Source of the DNA: Planctomycetota bacterium
GTDB lineage: Bacteria; Planctomycetota; Phycisphaerae; Sedimentisphaerales; Anaerohalosphaeraceae
Length of the DNA stretch: 8,365 bases
Assembly: GCA_003644215.1 (NCBI GenBank)
Contig: QNBU01000037.1
Location: forward strand, 1 to 8,365
Direction: 5' to 3'
The translations under genes and the position numbers were made by a program. Positions 1 through 6,825 of this stretch are shown piece after piece. Each line of letters opens with the position of its first letter. The stretch's first letter is position 1. The notes under the pieces are model-generated. The model worked only from the letters and a program-made list of their open reading frames with translations. It did no database searches and was not told the origin of the DNA.

Positions 1-848
1 ACGAACTGTTTGGGGGTTAGTTCTTCGGGGCGTTTGTGAGGGTCCACGACTGCTTCGTCAAAGACATTGTTCCAGTGCCTGACCTTTTCCAGGTTGCCTT
101 CGGTGAATTTGACACAGGCCTTGACCATCTTGCGGCGATGGCCCATAAACAAATTGATGACCTCGCGAAAGGTCTGCATATCGTGGATCTGTCGGGCTTT
201 CTTTGGGTTGTATTCAAAACTGCCCATCGCCGATTCACCCTGCGGCCGGGGCCAAAATACACTGTCGGTGCGTTCTTTCAACAGATGGAGCTCTCCCCTT
301 TCTCCCATCATGATACTCAGTGTTCCATAATCGGCGCAACCGGGAGAGGCGGCCATTCGCTCGGCCACTTCCTTTTGAATCGTTACAAACATCCCATCGG
401 CGGCGACCGGCCCTGAGGTCAGGTTGGCCATTACACTGGAGCCGACATTGTACGGCAGATTGGCCACCAGCAGAAACCGTCCGCCAAATTCGCCGCGGGC
501 ATTTTGGACCGTATCGAGAACTTCGGTTTGGAGGGTGTTTTTGTTTTCAAGGATGTCTGTATTGAACTGTGTAACATTATCAAACTTGCTGAGTTGCGTT
601 TGGGCGATGTTAAAGAGCGTGGTGTCAAATTCAACCGTAATCAGCCGCCCGCACCGTTCGGCGATGCCTTGAGAAAACGAGCCGGTCCCGGTTCCCACTT
701 CCAGTACGACATCCTGTTCGCCCAAGTGCGAGGCCTCTATCAGCAGACGCATCAGGTTCAGGTCAATGAGAAAGTTCTGCCCCAATCTGTGCTTGGGCTG
801 TGTGCCGGCGCCTGCCAGTAGTCGCTGGATATCCTGTTTTGTCTGCAT
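1..848 (-). CDS. rsmA: 16S rRNA (adenine1518-N6/adenine1519-N6)-dimethyltransferase RsmA, C-terminus cut by window edge
   Basis: RsmA (KsgA) dimethylates two adjacent adenines in the 3' terminal hairpin of 16S rRNA using SAM, during late 30S assembly in the cytoplasm. Reading the minus strand from the ATG at 848 gives 282 uninterrupted codons to the window edge. Visible motifs are the N-terminal HRLGQNFL (residues 20-27), SAM motif I LEVGTGTGSFS (49-59), the acidic ribose-binding Glu73, catalytic motif IV NLPYNVG (from Asn130), QKEVAERM, and HRRKMVK (237-243) in the C-terminal helical domain. RsmA proteins are usually 260-290 aa, so only a few residues should be missing. The upstream SD is weak (TTGGAC about 9 nt before the ATG). 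The gene lies downstream of pdxA, an order also known in E. coli, but here a 161-bp repeat element separates them and may provide the promoter. Confidence 0.96.
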   Translation of the reverse strand, partial: MQTKQDIQRLLAGAGTQPKHRLGQNFLIDLNLMRLLIEASHLGEQDVVLEVGTGTGSFSQGIAERCGRLITVEFDTTLFNIAQTQLSKFDNVTQFNTDILENKNTLQTEVLDTVQNARGEFGGRFLLVANLPYNVGSSVMANLTSGPVAADGMFVTIQKEVAERMAASPGCADYGTLSIMMGERGELHLLKERTDSVFWPRPQGESAMGSFEYNPKKARQIHDMQTFREVINLFMGHRRKMVKACVKFTEGNLEKVRHWNNVFDEAVVDPHKRPEELTPKQF

Positions 849-867
849 TCATAAGTCCAATTTATTT

Positions 868-1028
868 AACCGCGGATTGCGCGGATTTCACTGATTATAT
901 AATTTTACAGAAAGCTGTGCCAAACTCTTACAACATTCTATTTATTGTTATTCCTGCAACCATGTCTAAACTAAATTCCGTCAATCCTGTCAAAAACTAA
1001 TCCGCGAAAATCAGCGTAATCCGTGGTT
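868..1028. repeat. 161-bp inverted-repeat (MITE-like) element between pdxA and rsmA
   Basis: The left arm (868-897) starts AACCGCGGATTGCGCGG. The right arm (998-1028), read on the minus strand, starts AACCACGGATTACGCTGATT. The two arms match at most positions over about 29 nt, with one single-base indel. Each arm is itself built from a repeated (G)CGGATT/TGATT unit of about 10 nt. The interior is AT-rich and carries no convincing ORF. Repeats of this style (GCGGATTNCGCGGATT with inverted ends and an interior like AATCCTGTCAAAAA) are, from general experience, scattered in planctomycete, Bacteroidota and related genomes, sometimes around small GxxExxY-type genes. None is present here. The right arm reaches into pdxA and encodes its last five residues and stop. 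No clear target-site duplication is seen. Confidence 0.75.
894..923 (-). promoter_or_regulatory. Predicted sigma70-type promoter for rsmA inside the repeat element
   Basis: On the minus strand, TTGGCA (923-918) is followed after 18 bp by a perfect TATAAT (899-894). Transcription would start near 887, about 40 nt before the rsmA ATG, and the RNA would begin inside the left arm of the repeat. Five of six -35 bases and all -10 bases match the consensus. The -10 lies in the palindrome ATTATATAAT, so the motif also occurs on the plus strand, but no -35 fits in that direction. The promoter is a prediction from sequence only. Confidence 0.55.
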
Positions 1029-2063
1029 TCCTTTTTTTTGTTTTGCTTTGGCCATTTGCACGGCCACGCGGATGGCTTCTTTCATGGCACTGGCACTGGC
1101 GACGCCTTTACCGGCGATGTCGAAAGCGGTTCCGTGTCCCGGCGAGGTGCGAATAATCGGCAAGCCGATGGTTACATTGACCGCTGTGTCAAAGGCGAGC
1201 ATCTTAACGGGAATCAGTCCCTGGTCGTGGTACATCGCCACAATGCCGTCATATTTATCTAATGCGGCGGGGCAAAACAGCGTATCCGCCGGATACGGCC
1301 CGCTGCAATCGATGCCTGCCTCCTGTGCCAGCAGAATTGCCGGGCTGATGATCCGCTGTTCCTCGTCGCCAAACTGGCCGTCTTCGCCGGCGTGGGGGTT
1401 TAGGCCCGCGACCGCGATATGGGGCTTGGCGATTCCAAAATAATCCTTCAGTGCGTCATTGAGCAGATCAATCGGCTCAAACACGCATCCAATGGTGAAC
1501 TTGTGCCGCACTTCAAAGAGCGGCTCGTGAATGGTCGCCAGTGCCAGCTTGAGCGGCCCGGCGACAAACATCATCACCTTTCTTGGCGATTTGCATTGAG
1601 CTGCAAGCATCTCAGTATGCCCCGGCCACGGACTTTCGGCCAGGTTCCAGCCCGTCTTGCTGATCGGGGCCGTAACCACTGCGTCGATTAGCCCGGCTTT
1701 GGCCGCGTCGATGGCGTCGACACAAAACCGCATCGATGCCTCACCGGAAATGCGTGTGGGCTTGTGAATCCAGGATGGAACGGAATACTCATCATAATCA
1801 GCGACGACGACCTGCCGCGGGTAGTCCCGGCTTATCTTCTCGTGTGAGTGTCGCAACCAGAACGGTTCCATTTCAATCAGGTCGGCGGCATATTCAAGCT
1901 GTTCGTCCAGTCCGAAGATAACGAACTTGGCCAGCCGACGGATCATCGGATCGCTCAATGCTTTCACGACAATCTCCGGGCCGATCCCGCCGGGGTCGCC
2001 CATGGTGATCCCGATGACAATTTCATTGCCGATCAGGTTAGTCCGCGAATTATTCATTGTCAA
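1011..2063 (-). CDS. pdxA: 4-hydroxythreonine-4-phosphate dehydrogenase PdxA
   Basis: PdxA oxidises 4-phosphohydroxy-L-threonine with NAD+, giving after decarboxylation 3-amino-2-oxopropyl phosphate, in the DXP-dependent pyridoxal phosphate pathway (cytoplasm). The 350-aa length is slightly above the family norm of about 330. The N-terminal ITMGDPGGIGPEI (19-31) is the family signature. The metal-binding histidines are His179, His224 and His279, with the same 45/55-residue spacing as E. coli His166/211/266. His149-Thr150 (PGHTE) match the substrate-binding His136-Thr137. TSPGHGTAFDIAGKG (306-320) is also typical. Two starts are possible: TTG at 2063, overlapping the ribE stop as TTGA and 8 nt after a GAGAGAG SD, or ATG at 2057 (348 aa). 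I give the longer form. The last five residues (NHGLR) and stop come from the inverted-repeat element, so the natural C-terminus seems to have been rewritten. The gene is probably co-transcribed with ribE. Confidence 0.96.
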   Translation of the reverse strand: MTMNNSRTNLIGNEIVIGITMGDPGGIGPEIVVKALSDPMIRRLAKFVIFGLDEQLEYAADLIEMEPFWLRHSHEKISRDYPRQVVVADYDEYSVPSWIHKPTRISGEASMRFCVDAIDAAKAGLIDAVVTAPISKTGWNLAESPWPGHTEMLAAQCKSPRKVMMFVAGPLKLALATIHEPLFEVRHKFTIGCVFEPIDLLNDALKDYFGIAKPHIAVAGLNPHAGEDGQFGDEEQRIISPAILLAQEAGIDCSGPYPADTLFCPAALDKYDGIVAMYHDQGLIPVKMLAFDTAVNVTIGLPIIRTSPGHGTAFDIAGKGVASASAMKEAIRVAVQMAKAKQKKGNHGLR

Positions 2064-2701
2064 AAGCCATGCTCTCTCAATTGTTCAATCGTTAAACCCT
2101 TAGACGCTGGAAGCATCGCGGCCAGTTGCCGCTGGGTGATCTTGACAAGGATGTCGGTTTCGATGTTGACCGCGTCGCCCACTTTCGCCTGATGCCAGGT
2201 GGTTTCTTTCAATGTGGTGGGGATGACGGCGACTTCAAAACCGGCTGCGTCCATCTTGGCCACCGTAACACTGACGCCATCGACAGCGACCGACCCTTTC
2301 AGGACGATTTGAGCGATCAGTTCTTTCGGCACCTCAAAGCGGAACTGGGCGAAATCCGCCTGTTTACGGACCGCGGCGATTTTGCCCAAGCCGTCAATAT
2401 GCCCCTGCACGATATGGCCGCCAAAACGACCTTGTGCGCTCATGGCTCGCTCCAGATTGACCGGCGAGCTGGTTTTCAATGAGATAAGGGTAGTTTTGCG
2501 GACGGTTTCTGTGCTGACATCGAATTCGGCGACCGTTCCGTTTAGTTGGCAGACCGTCAGGCACACGCCGTTGACGGCGATGCTGTCGCCCAGATTTGTT
2601 CCGTCGGCAATGCGGTTCAGGTCGATGGCCAGCCGCATCTGATTGCCGCTGGGCCGGGCCTGTCTGACAATTCCAATGGTTTCAATGATTCCTGTAAACA
2701 T
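2060..2701 (-). CDS. ribE: Riboflavin synthase (alpha subunit)
   Basis: Riboflavin synthase dismutates two 6,7-dimethyl-8-ribityllumazine molecules to riboflavin and a pyrimidinedione that is recycled, the last step of vitamin B2 synthesis. The protein has 213 aa, the usual length, and begins with the classic MFTGIIETIG, which fixes the start. It shows the internal duplication of two lumazine-binding beta-barrels. The first has DSIAVNGVCLTV (39-50), with Ser40 and Cys47 at the positions of known active-site residues. The second has GGHIVQGHIDG (94-104), GSVAVDGVSVTV (136-147) and NIETDIL with Asp183. The C-terminal tail (from about 190) is a helix of the trimerisation type. GGGGA precedes the ATG at suitable distance. 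It is the first gene of the minus-strand unit, directly before pdxA. The leader is only about 35 nt, too short for an FMN riboswitch. Confidence 0.97.
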   Translation of the reverse strand: MFTGIIETIGIVRQARPSGNQMRLAIDLNRIADGTNLGDSIAVNGVCLTVCQLNGTVAEFDVSTETVRKTTLISLKTSSPVNLERAMSAQGRFGGHIVQGHIDGLGKIAAVRKQADFAQFRFEVPKELIAQIVLKGSVAVDGVSVTVAKMDAAGFEVAVIPTTLKETTWHQAKVGDAVNIETDILVKITQRQLAAMLPASKGLTIEQLREHGF

Positions 2702-2743
2702 CGCTTTTCCCCAAAACTTTAGTTTTTAGCAGTACTTAGGAGC

Positions 2744-2772
2744 ATATTACGCAGATATCGAGCAAAAGTCAA
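2744..2772 (-). promoter_or_regulatory. Predicted sigma70-type promoter for ribE-pdxA
   Basis: On the minus strand, TTGACT (2772-2767) is followed by exactly 17 bp and then TAATAT (2749-2744). Both boxes are one or two bases from consensus. Start of transcription is expected near 2737, giving a leader of about 36 nt before the ribE ATG at 2701. This is the clearest promoter in the window. Confidence 0.7.
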
Positions 2773-2794
2773 TCCTGTTTTCAATCGCATAACG

Positions 2795-2862
2795 ATCTTT
2801 AGGCGGTGTCTTAAAAGAGTGAAATCCGGCAAGATTTTCTTTTCGTTCATCTTTAGTCGGTG
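2795..2862. repeat. Pair of 14-bp direct repeats in the divergent ribE / secreted-protein gap
   Basis: ATCTTTAGGCGGTG at 2795-2808 recurs as ATCTTTAGTCGGTG at 2849-2862, with one mismatch. The copies are 54 bp apart start to start, about five helical turns. They sit upstream of the ribE -35 box and upstream of the plus-strand operon start at 2922. This arrangement would suit binding sites for a regulator, but no known box (for example a Pho box) is recognised. They could also be a chance or remnant duplication. The rest of the 220-bp gap holds only the ribE promoter and a TATTAT (2889-2894) without a convincing -35, a weak candidate for the plus-strand promoter. Confidence 0.4.
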
Positions 2863-2921
2863 GTAAGATGGCGGTGTGTTATCATTCGTATTATAGTGAC
2901 GCTGTTTGAGGGACAAAAAGA

Positions 2922-4526
2922 ATGAACAATAAGCATCGAAATCTTATAAAGCGGGCAGTTATTTATCTGTTTTTGGCTGTGTTGGCAATGACATCGACTG
3001 TTTCGGCTGGGGAAAATAATAGCCGCCAGGGGCGCACCTCCAAAAAAGATTTGCGGAAAGAGCAAATGCGTCAGGAGGCATCCAAATCTTTTCCCGAACT
3101 GAATAACACCCTGACGACGATTCTGAAAAAGGTTGCAAAGAACCAGCAACCCGAAGCCCAAACGATTGAACGGGCTTGTCAGTTGCTTGAGGGAAATAAA
3201 CGCAATGGCTGGGCTTATGATGACAAGCAAAAGGCCGCATACATGCTCTTGCAGGCATGGACGGGGTTCTATCAGGACAATCCCGTCGACGCGGTCCGCT
3301 GGTCGATGCGGGCCTGCAAAACCAACGAGGCCAGCCAGGACGCCTGGATCAGCCAGGCCCTGTTCTGTGTGCTTAATGACAAACGCCCGATGAAACCGCG
3401 TCAGAAAAGGCCCCGGCCTAACCGGCGGCGGCCCCGGCACACTGTCGATCAAGCAGAGTTCCAGAGTCAGCCAAAGCCCTTTAGCGAAAAGGGCGTACTG
3501 GAATTCGACCTGATGGAGCTTCGGGACAAAGTTGTTCGTCAGCCGTTTGGCCGGTTGAAATTTCAGGCGGCGGATCATTCCCAAATCGAGTTTGCGCCCG
3601 GCGGAGATATTTTGTGTATCCTGTTCTGGCAGGATGATAACAAGCCCGCCGATACCGTCGATGAGTCCGAAAAAGCCAACCGCAAGCAGGACGAGACGCC
3701 AGCATTCGACCCCGCGATGGGTATGGGTATGGAATTGGGAGCCGCACCATCGCCTGATTCCGCGAAAACAGATTTGAAAGCCCAGCGGAAATACTTCCAA
3801 ATACTGATGGAGGCCTGTCAGGATACAAGCAAGGTTAAATTTCTTCAGATCAATACAACTCGCCCCGGAAATCCCCAAGGGTCTCTAAGTGAACTGCCCG
3901 ATAGCAGTGGCGAGCCGATTCCCACTGTTGTTGCAGCGCAGCCGAATTCCGGCGCCGAGCAGTTTGTTGGCTGGAAAGCCGAAAAACCGTTTATGATGAT
4001 CGTTGGCGATGAGGGCAGGGTCAAATATGCCGGAACCGCGGCGGACTTTATGCCTGCCTTTATCCTGACCGCGCTAACGGGGGTCGAGATTGATTTGGAT
4101 AAACAAGAGCAACCCGTCGCCCCCGAGCAAAGGGGCGGGCCGATGCCCGATGAGAGGATGGAGTTTCCCCCGATGCTTATGCCCGGTATGCCCGGTATGC
4201 CTCCCGCTAAAGCCCCTAAGCCGTCAGAACCCAATGCTCCGGCCAGAGAACAACGGCCTGCGGCCAAGCAGCCCCCGGACTTTCCGACCCAGTCGGTTGA
4301 AGATCAGCTTCGGGCGGAAAACCTGCTGCGGGCGGCGCAGATGCACATTGAGGAAAGCCGAAAGCTCCGGGCGAAAAATCCAAGGAAAGGGATTGAGGCC
4401 GCTCGGCAGGTATTGAAAGAGTTCCCCGGTACCCCATTCGCTCAGCAGGCCAGAGAACTGCTTCGCCGAGTGCCGGACAGATGGAAAAAGCAGCATAACA
4501 TTACCGATGAAGAATTGGGATATTAA
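2922..4526 (+). CDS. Secreted protein of unknown function with helical, thioredoxin-like and TPR-like regions
   Basis: I do not recognise this 534-aa protein as a named family. Residues 1-29 are a Sec signal peptide: basic KHRNLIKRA, a hydrophobic core and a VSA/GE cleavage site. Residues 43-155 look alpha-helical and TPR-like. Residues 153-173 are a very basic linker rich in Arg, Lys and Pro. Residues 190-390 read as a divergent thioredoxin-like fold: strands DILCILFWQ (229-237), KVKFLQINT (304-312) and KPFMMIVGDEGRVKYAG (355-371), interrupted by a charged low-complexity insertion (240-285). No CxxC is present, so a redox role is doubtful. Residues 395-455 are a Pro/Met linker with PGMPGMPP. 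Residues 460-518 form a TPR-like helical hairpin (NPRKGIEAARQVLKEFPGTP), followed by a polar tail ending in TDEELGY. A GAGGGA SD lies 8 nt before the ATG. It is the first gene of the plus-strand operon and probably acts in the periplasm. Confidence 0.85.
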   Translation: MNNKHRNLIKRAVIYLFLAVLAMTSTVSAGENNSRQGRTSKKDLRKEQMRQEASKSFPELNNTLTTILKKVAKNQQPEAQTIERACQLLEGNKRNGWAYDDKQKAAYMLLQAWTGFYQDNPVDAVRWSMRACKTNEASQDAWISQALFCVLNDKRPMKPRQKRPRPNRRRPRHTVDQAEFQSQPKPFSEKGVLEFDLMELRDKVVRQPFGRLKFQAADHSQIEFAPGGDILCILFWQDDNKPADTVDESEKANRKQDETPAFDPAMGMGMELGAAPSPDSAKTDLKAQRKYFQILMEACQDTSKVKFLQINTTRPGNPQGSLSELPDSSGEPIPTVVAAQPNSGAEQFVGWKAEKPFMMIVGDEGRVKYAGTAADFMPAFILTALTGVEIDLDKQEQPVAPEQRGGPMPDERMEFPPMLMPGMPGMPPAKAPKPSEPNAPAREQRPAAKQPPDFPTQSVEDQLRAENLLRAAQMHIEESRKLRAKNPRKGIEAARQVLKEFPGTPFAQQARELLRRVPDRWKKQHNITDEELGY

Positions 4527-4550
4527 CCTTATCATTACGGAGGATGCGCC

Positions 4551-5438
4551 ATGACAGTTACCTTATCCACAGCGGATGTACCGACGATCAATGTCAACGC
4601 AAGCTGCCTGCCCGAAGCATGGGAAAAAGCGGTGGTGGCGGTTTGGGAGCAGGGCCTGACGGTCAAGACCCAGTACGATAAGCCGGATGATCCGCCGAGC
4701 AAAGACGCGACGGTGATGATTACTGTCGCCAATCCGTTTAACGAGCCGCGCATTCACAAGAACTTTCCCGGCGGGCCGGAAGAGTTGGAATCGTATCGGC
4801 AGGAAGTTGTTGATGGAATCCATGACCACTGGATCGATCCGGCGGCGGGCAAGTGGACCTATACCTATCACGAGCGGCTCAACGCCTATACGCCTGTGGA
4901 GGATTTGCGCGATGCCAACAGCCGGCGACCGTTTCCGACGGTCGATCAGATTCAGTCTATCATTGATGCGCTGTCAGATTGTTCCCACACGCGGCGGGCG
5001 CAGGCGATTACCTGGATGCCGTCGTGTGATCCGAAGACCGATGACCCGCCATGCCTCCAGCGCATTTGGTGTCGGTTGATACAGGATGGTGACAGTTTTG
5101 CGCTGAACATGAACACACATTGGCGCAGCCGGGATTTGTACAAGGCCTGGTTTATGAATGCTTACGCACTGACCGACCTGCAGCGAATCATCGCCGCACA
5201 GATCGCCGAAAAGATCGGTGTTAGCGTTCGGGTTGGTCGCTATGTCGATATCAGCGATTCTCTGCATATTTACGGTTCCTATTTCACCAATGCCACCGTC
5301 GAGATAGACAAAATGAAAACGACCCCCTTTACCGACCGGGCATGGGAAAGCTCGCATCCGGCATTCGAGATGATGACGCTCGAAGCCCGCGAAAAACTCA
5401 CCCAGGACCCGGACTGGTATGCCAAAGCAAAAGGATAA
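4551..5438 (+). CDS. Atypical, archaeal-type thymidylate synthase (ThyA superfamily)
   Basis: This probably methylates dUMP to dTMP with a folate-type C1 donor in the cytoplasm. In the 295-aa protein the ThyA core is visible from about residue 101: YTYHERL (104-110), VDQIQSIIDAL (131-141), the phosphate-binding Arg pair TRRAQAITW (147-155), the nucleophile Cys168 in DPPCLQ, RSRD (192-195; Arg and Asp matching E. coli Arg166 and Asp169), Asn203 at the spacing of Asn177, and LHIY (His239, Tyr241, matching His207 and Tyr209). Conserved Asn203 favours dUMP over dCMP. The N-terminal 100 residues do not resemble E. coli ThyA. The PPCL and RS-D-(x)7-N motifs fit archaeal and divergent bacterial members. 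The start is supported by GGAGG 7 nt upstream. It lies 24 bp after the secreted-protein gene and 26 bp before the phosphatase, apparently one operon. A related dUMP/dCMP modifying activity cannot be excluded. Confidence 0.85.
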   Translation: MTVTLSTADVPTINVNASCLPEAWEKAVVAVWEQGLTVKTQYDKPDDPPSKDATVMITVANPFNEPRIHKNFPGGPEELESYRQEVVDGIHDHWIDPAAGKWTYTYHERLNAYTPVEDLRDANSRRPFPTVDQIQSIIDALSDCSHTRRAQAITWMPSCDPKTDDPPCLQRIWCRLIQDGDSFALNMNTHWRSRDLYKAWFMNAYALTDLQRIIAAQIAEKIGVSVRVGRYVDISDSLHIYGSYFTNATVEIDKMKTTPFTDRAWESSHPAFEMMTLEAREKLTQDPDWYAKAKG

Positions 5439-5464
5439 ACACTGTGATTGAATAGGACGACTCT

Positions 5465-6727
5465 ATGAAGAATATAAAGCTTTTAGTAATCGTTTTTTTC
5501 GTGCTTGCGTTGTATCTGTCACCCGTATTGGCGGCTGAAAAGTTTAATTATAAAATGGCCGAGTCCGTTCATTCGAATTCGAAGGGGTCGTTTTATCGCT
5601 CGGCCTCCCCAGATGAGACACTGAAAAATATCACCGGCGGTAAGGTTCGAAATGTTATTTTATGCATCGGTGACGGCATGGGCTTTAATCATGTCACTCT
5701 GGCTCGTCACAAAAGCGTAGGGCCGAACAGGAAACTGCACATGGAGCGGTTGCCTATAGCGGGGGTGATGCGAACACACTCGACCAGCAGTCTAATCACA
5801 GATTCAGCGGCGGCGGTGACCGCGATGGCCAGCGGCGTCAAAACCAACAACGGCATGATCGGCATGACACCCGACAAGACGCCACATAGCAGCATCCTTG
5901 AATTACTGATAGCCGACCGATGGCGAAGCGGCCTTGTTGCGACCTCGGCCATTACCCACGCCACGCCGGCAGGATTTGCTTCTTATGTGGACCAGCGGTC
6001 GAAACAGGTGGAGATCGCCTCCCAAATGCTGACCAATCAAGTGGATGTGCTGCTCGGCGGCGGGCAAAAGTTCTTTCTCCCGAAAGGAATCGGAAAAGGC
6101 GTTCGCGAAGACAACCTAAACCTTTTGGTCGAAGCCGGACAACGAGGTTATCAGCTCATCGAAACCAGACAGCAGCTATTGGCGCTGAAGCAGTTTCCGG
6201 TTCTTGGATTATTTGCCGATGAAGGGATGACGACGTTTGCCCCCGAACCGTCATTAGCGGAAATGACACGAACGGGGATCAAACTTTTAAGTGCGGAAAA
6301 CAGCGGGTGGTTTGCGAAAAAGCCGAAGTTTTTTATGATGGTTGAAGGCAGCCAGATTGACTGGGCCGCACATGCTAATGATACCGACCGTGTGATCCGC
6401 CAGACACTGTTGTTCGATATGGCGGTGCGGGAAACCATCGAATTTGCTCAGCGTGATCGTCACACACTTGTGATCGTCACATCCGACCACGAAACCGGCG
6501 GGCTTGTCCTGAAAGAAAAAGACGGCGTCATCTGCCCCGAGTGGACAAGCGCATCGCACACCGCTGCCGATGTGCCGGTGTACGCCTTTGGGCCCGATTC
6601 CGAACGCTTCGCCGGTGTGATGGACAACACAGATCTGCCCAAACGCATTTCCGAATTGACTGGCTTTAAAGAGTTTCCCGTTGCCCGAAAGCAATCGCAA
6701 GTGCTTGAAGAAGTATCCATCAAATAG
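5465..6727 (+). CDS. phoA: Exported alkaline phosphatase, PhoA family
   Basis: This is a metal-dependent phosphomonoesterase that releases phosphate from organic esters outside the cytoplasmic membrane. Residues 1-23 are a signal peptide (MKNIKLLVIV start, VLA/A cleavage). No lipobox is present. Catalytic residues align with E. coli PhoA: Asp70 (GDGMG), nucleophile Ser114 (TDSAAAVTAMASG), His165 and Thr167 (THATPA), Arg178, Glu294, Asp299 and His303 (VEGSQIDWAAH), Asp341-His342 (TSDHETGG) and His365 (ASHT). The Ser-to-His165 and His165-to-Arg178 spacings (51 and 13) equal those of Ser102, Asp153 and Arg166. His at position 153 and Trp300 at position 328 mark the His/Trp subgroup, unlike the Asp/Lys of E. 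coli. The 420-aa length is normal. AGGA lies 7 nt before the ATG. It is the last gene of the three-gene operon. No Pho box is recognised nearby. Confidence 0.95.
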   Translation: MKNIKLLVIVFFVLALYLSPVLAAEKFNYKMAESVHSNSKGSFYRSASPDETLKNITGGKVRNVILCIGDGMGFNHVTLARHKSVGPNRKLHMERLPIAGVMRTHSTSSLITDSAAAVTAMASGVKTNNGMIGMTPDKTPHSSILELLIADRWRSGLVATSAITHATPAGFASYVDQRSKQVEIASQMLTNQVDVLLGGGQKFFLPKGIGKGVREDNLNLLVEAGQRGYQLIETRQQLLALKQFPVLGLFADEGMTTFAPEPSLAEMTRTGIKLLSAENSGWFAKKPKFFMMVEGSQIDWAAHANDTDRVIRQTLLFDMAVRETIEFAQRDRHTLVIVTSDHETGGLVLKEKDGVICPEWTSASHTAADVPVYAFGPDSERFAGVMDNTDLPKRISELTGFKEFPVARKQSQVLEEVSIK

Positions 6728-6796
6728 TGCGTCCAACCGGAAAAAATATGTTCGGTATCTTGTATTTTATTTCATCGTTGTCCGATAAAAACATCT

Positions 6797-6825
6797 TTGA
6801 CATACCTGTTACAGTGAGCTATTGA
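6797..6825 (+). promoter_or_regulatory. Possible promoter upstream of the structured leader
   Basis: A perfect TTGACA (6797-6802) is followed after 17 bp by TATTGA (6820-6825), a poor -10 box that shares only the first three bases with TATAAT. If used, transcription would begin around 6832, close to the left arm of the inverted-repeat element, and run into the membrane-peptidase gene. A rival candidate is TTGCGG (6866-6871), 17 bp, TACGAT (6889-6894) with an extended TG, which would start inside the element. Sequence alone does not decide between them. Confidence 0.3.

Noticed and set aside
36..821. Plus-strand open frames of 126 and 105 codons
   Set aside because: Both are antisense to rsmA, whose conserved motifs are unbroken across the same region.
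800..1000. 66-codon plus-strand frame spanning the repeat
   Set aside because: It starts inside antisense rsmA and its product is merely translated repeat (for example ADCADFTDY). No SD and no GxxExxY-type or other domain is present.
2719..2916. 65-codon minus-strand frame upstream of ribE
   Set aside because: It covers the ribE promoter and both direct repeats, and has no SD or recognisable features. More likely non-coding.
2701..2921. Possible FMN riboswitch before ribE
   Set aside because: The predicted leader is only about 36 nt and no RFN-element core was seen in the gap.
2853..3878. 341-codon open frame on the minus strand
   Set aside because: It lies antisense to the secreted-protein gene, which has a signal peptide, a good SD and a coherent domain layout. 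The minus product is rich in Cys, His and Trp with no recognisable domain, as expected for a shadow frame.
6736..6756. Hairpin ACCGG/TCGGT just after the alkaline phosphatase stop, followed by T-rich sequence
   Set aside because: The stem has five pairs including one wobble, the loop is 11 nt and the T run is interrupted. Too weak to call a terminator.
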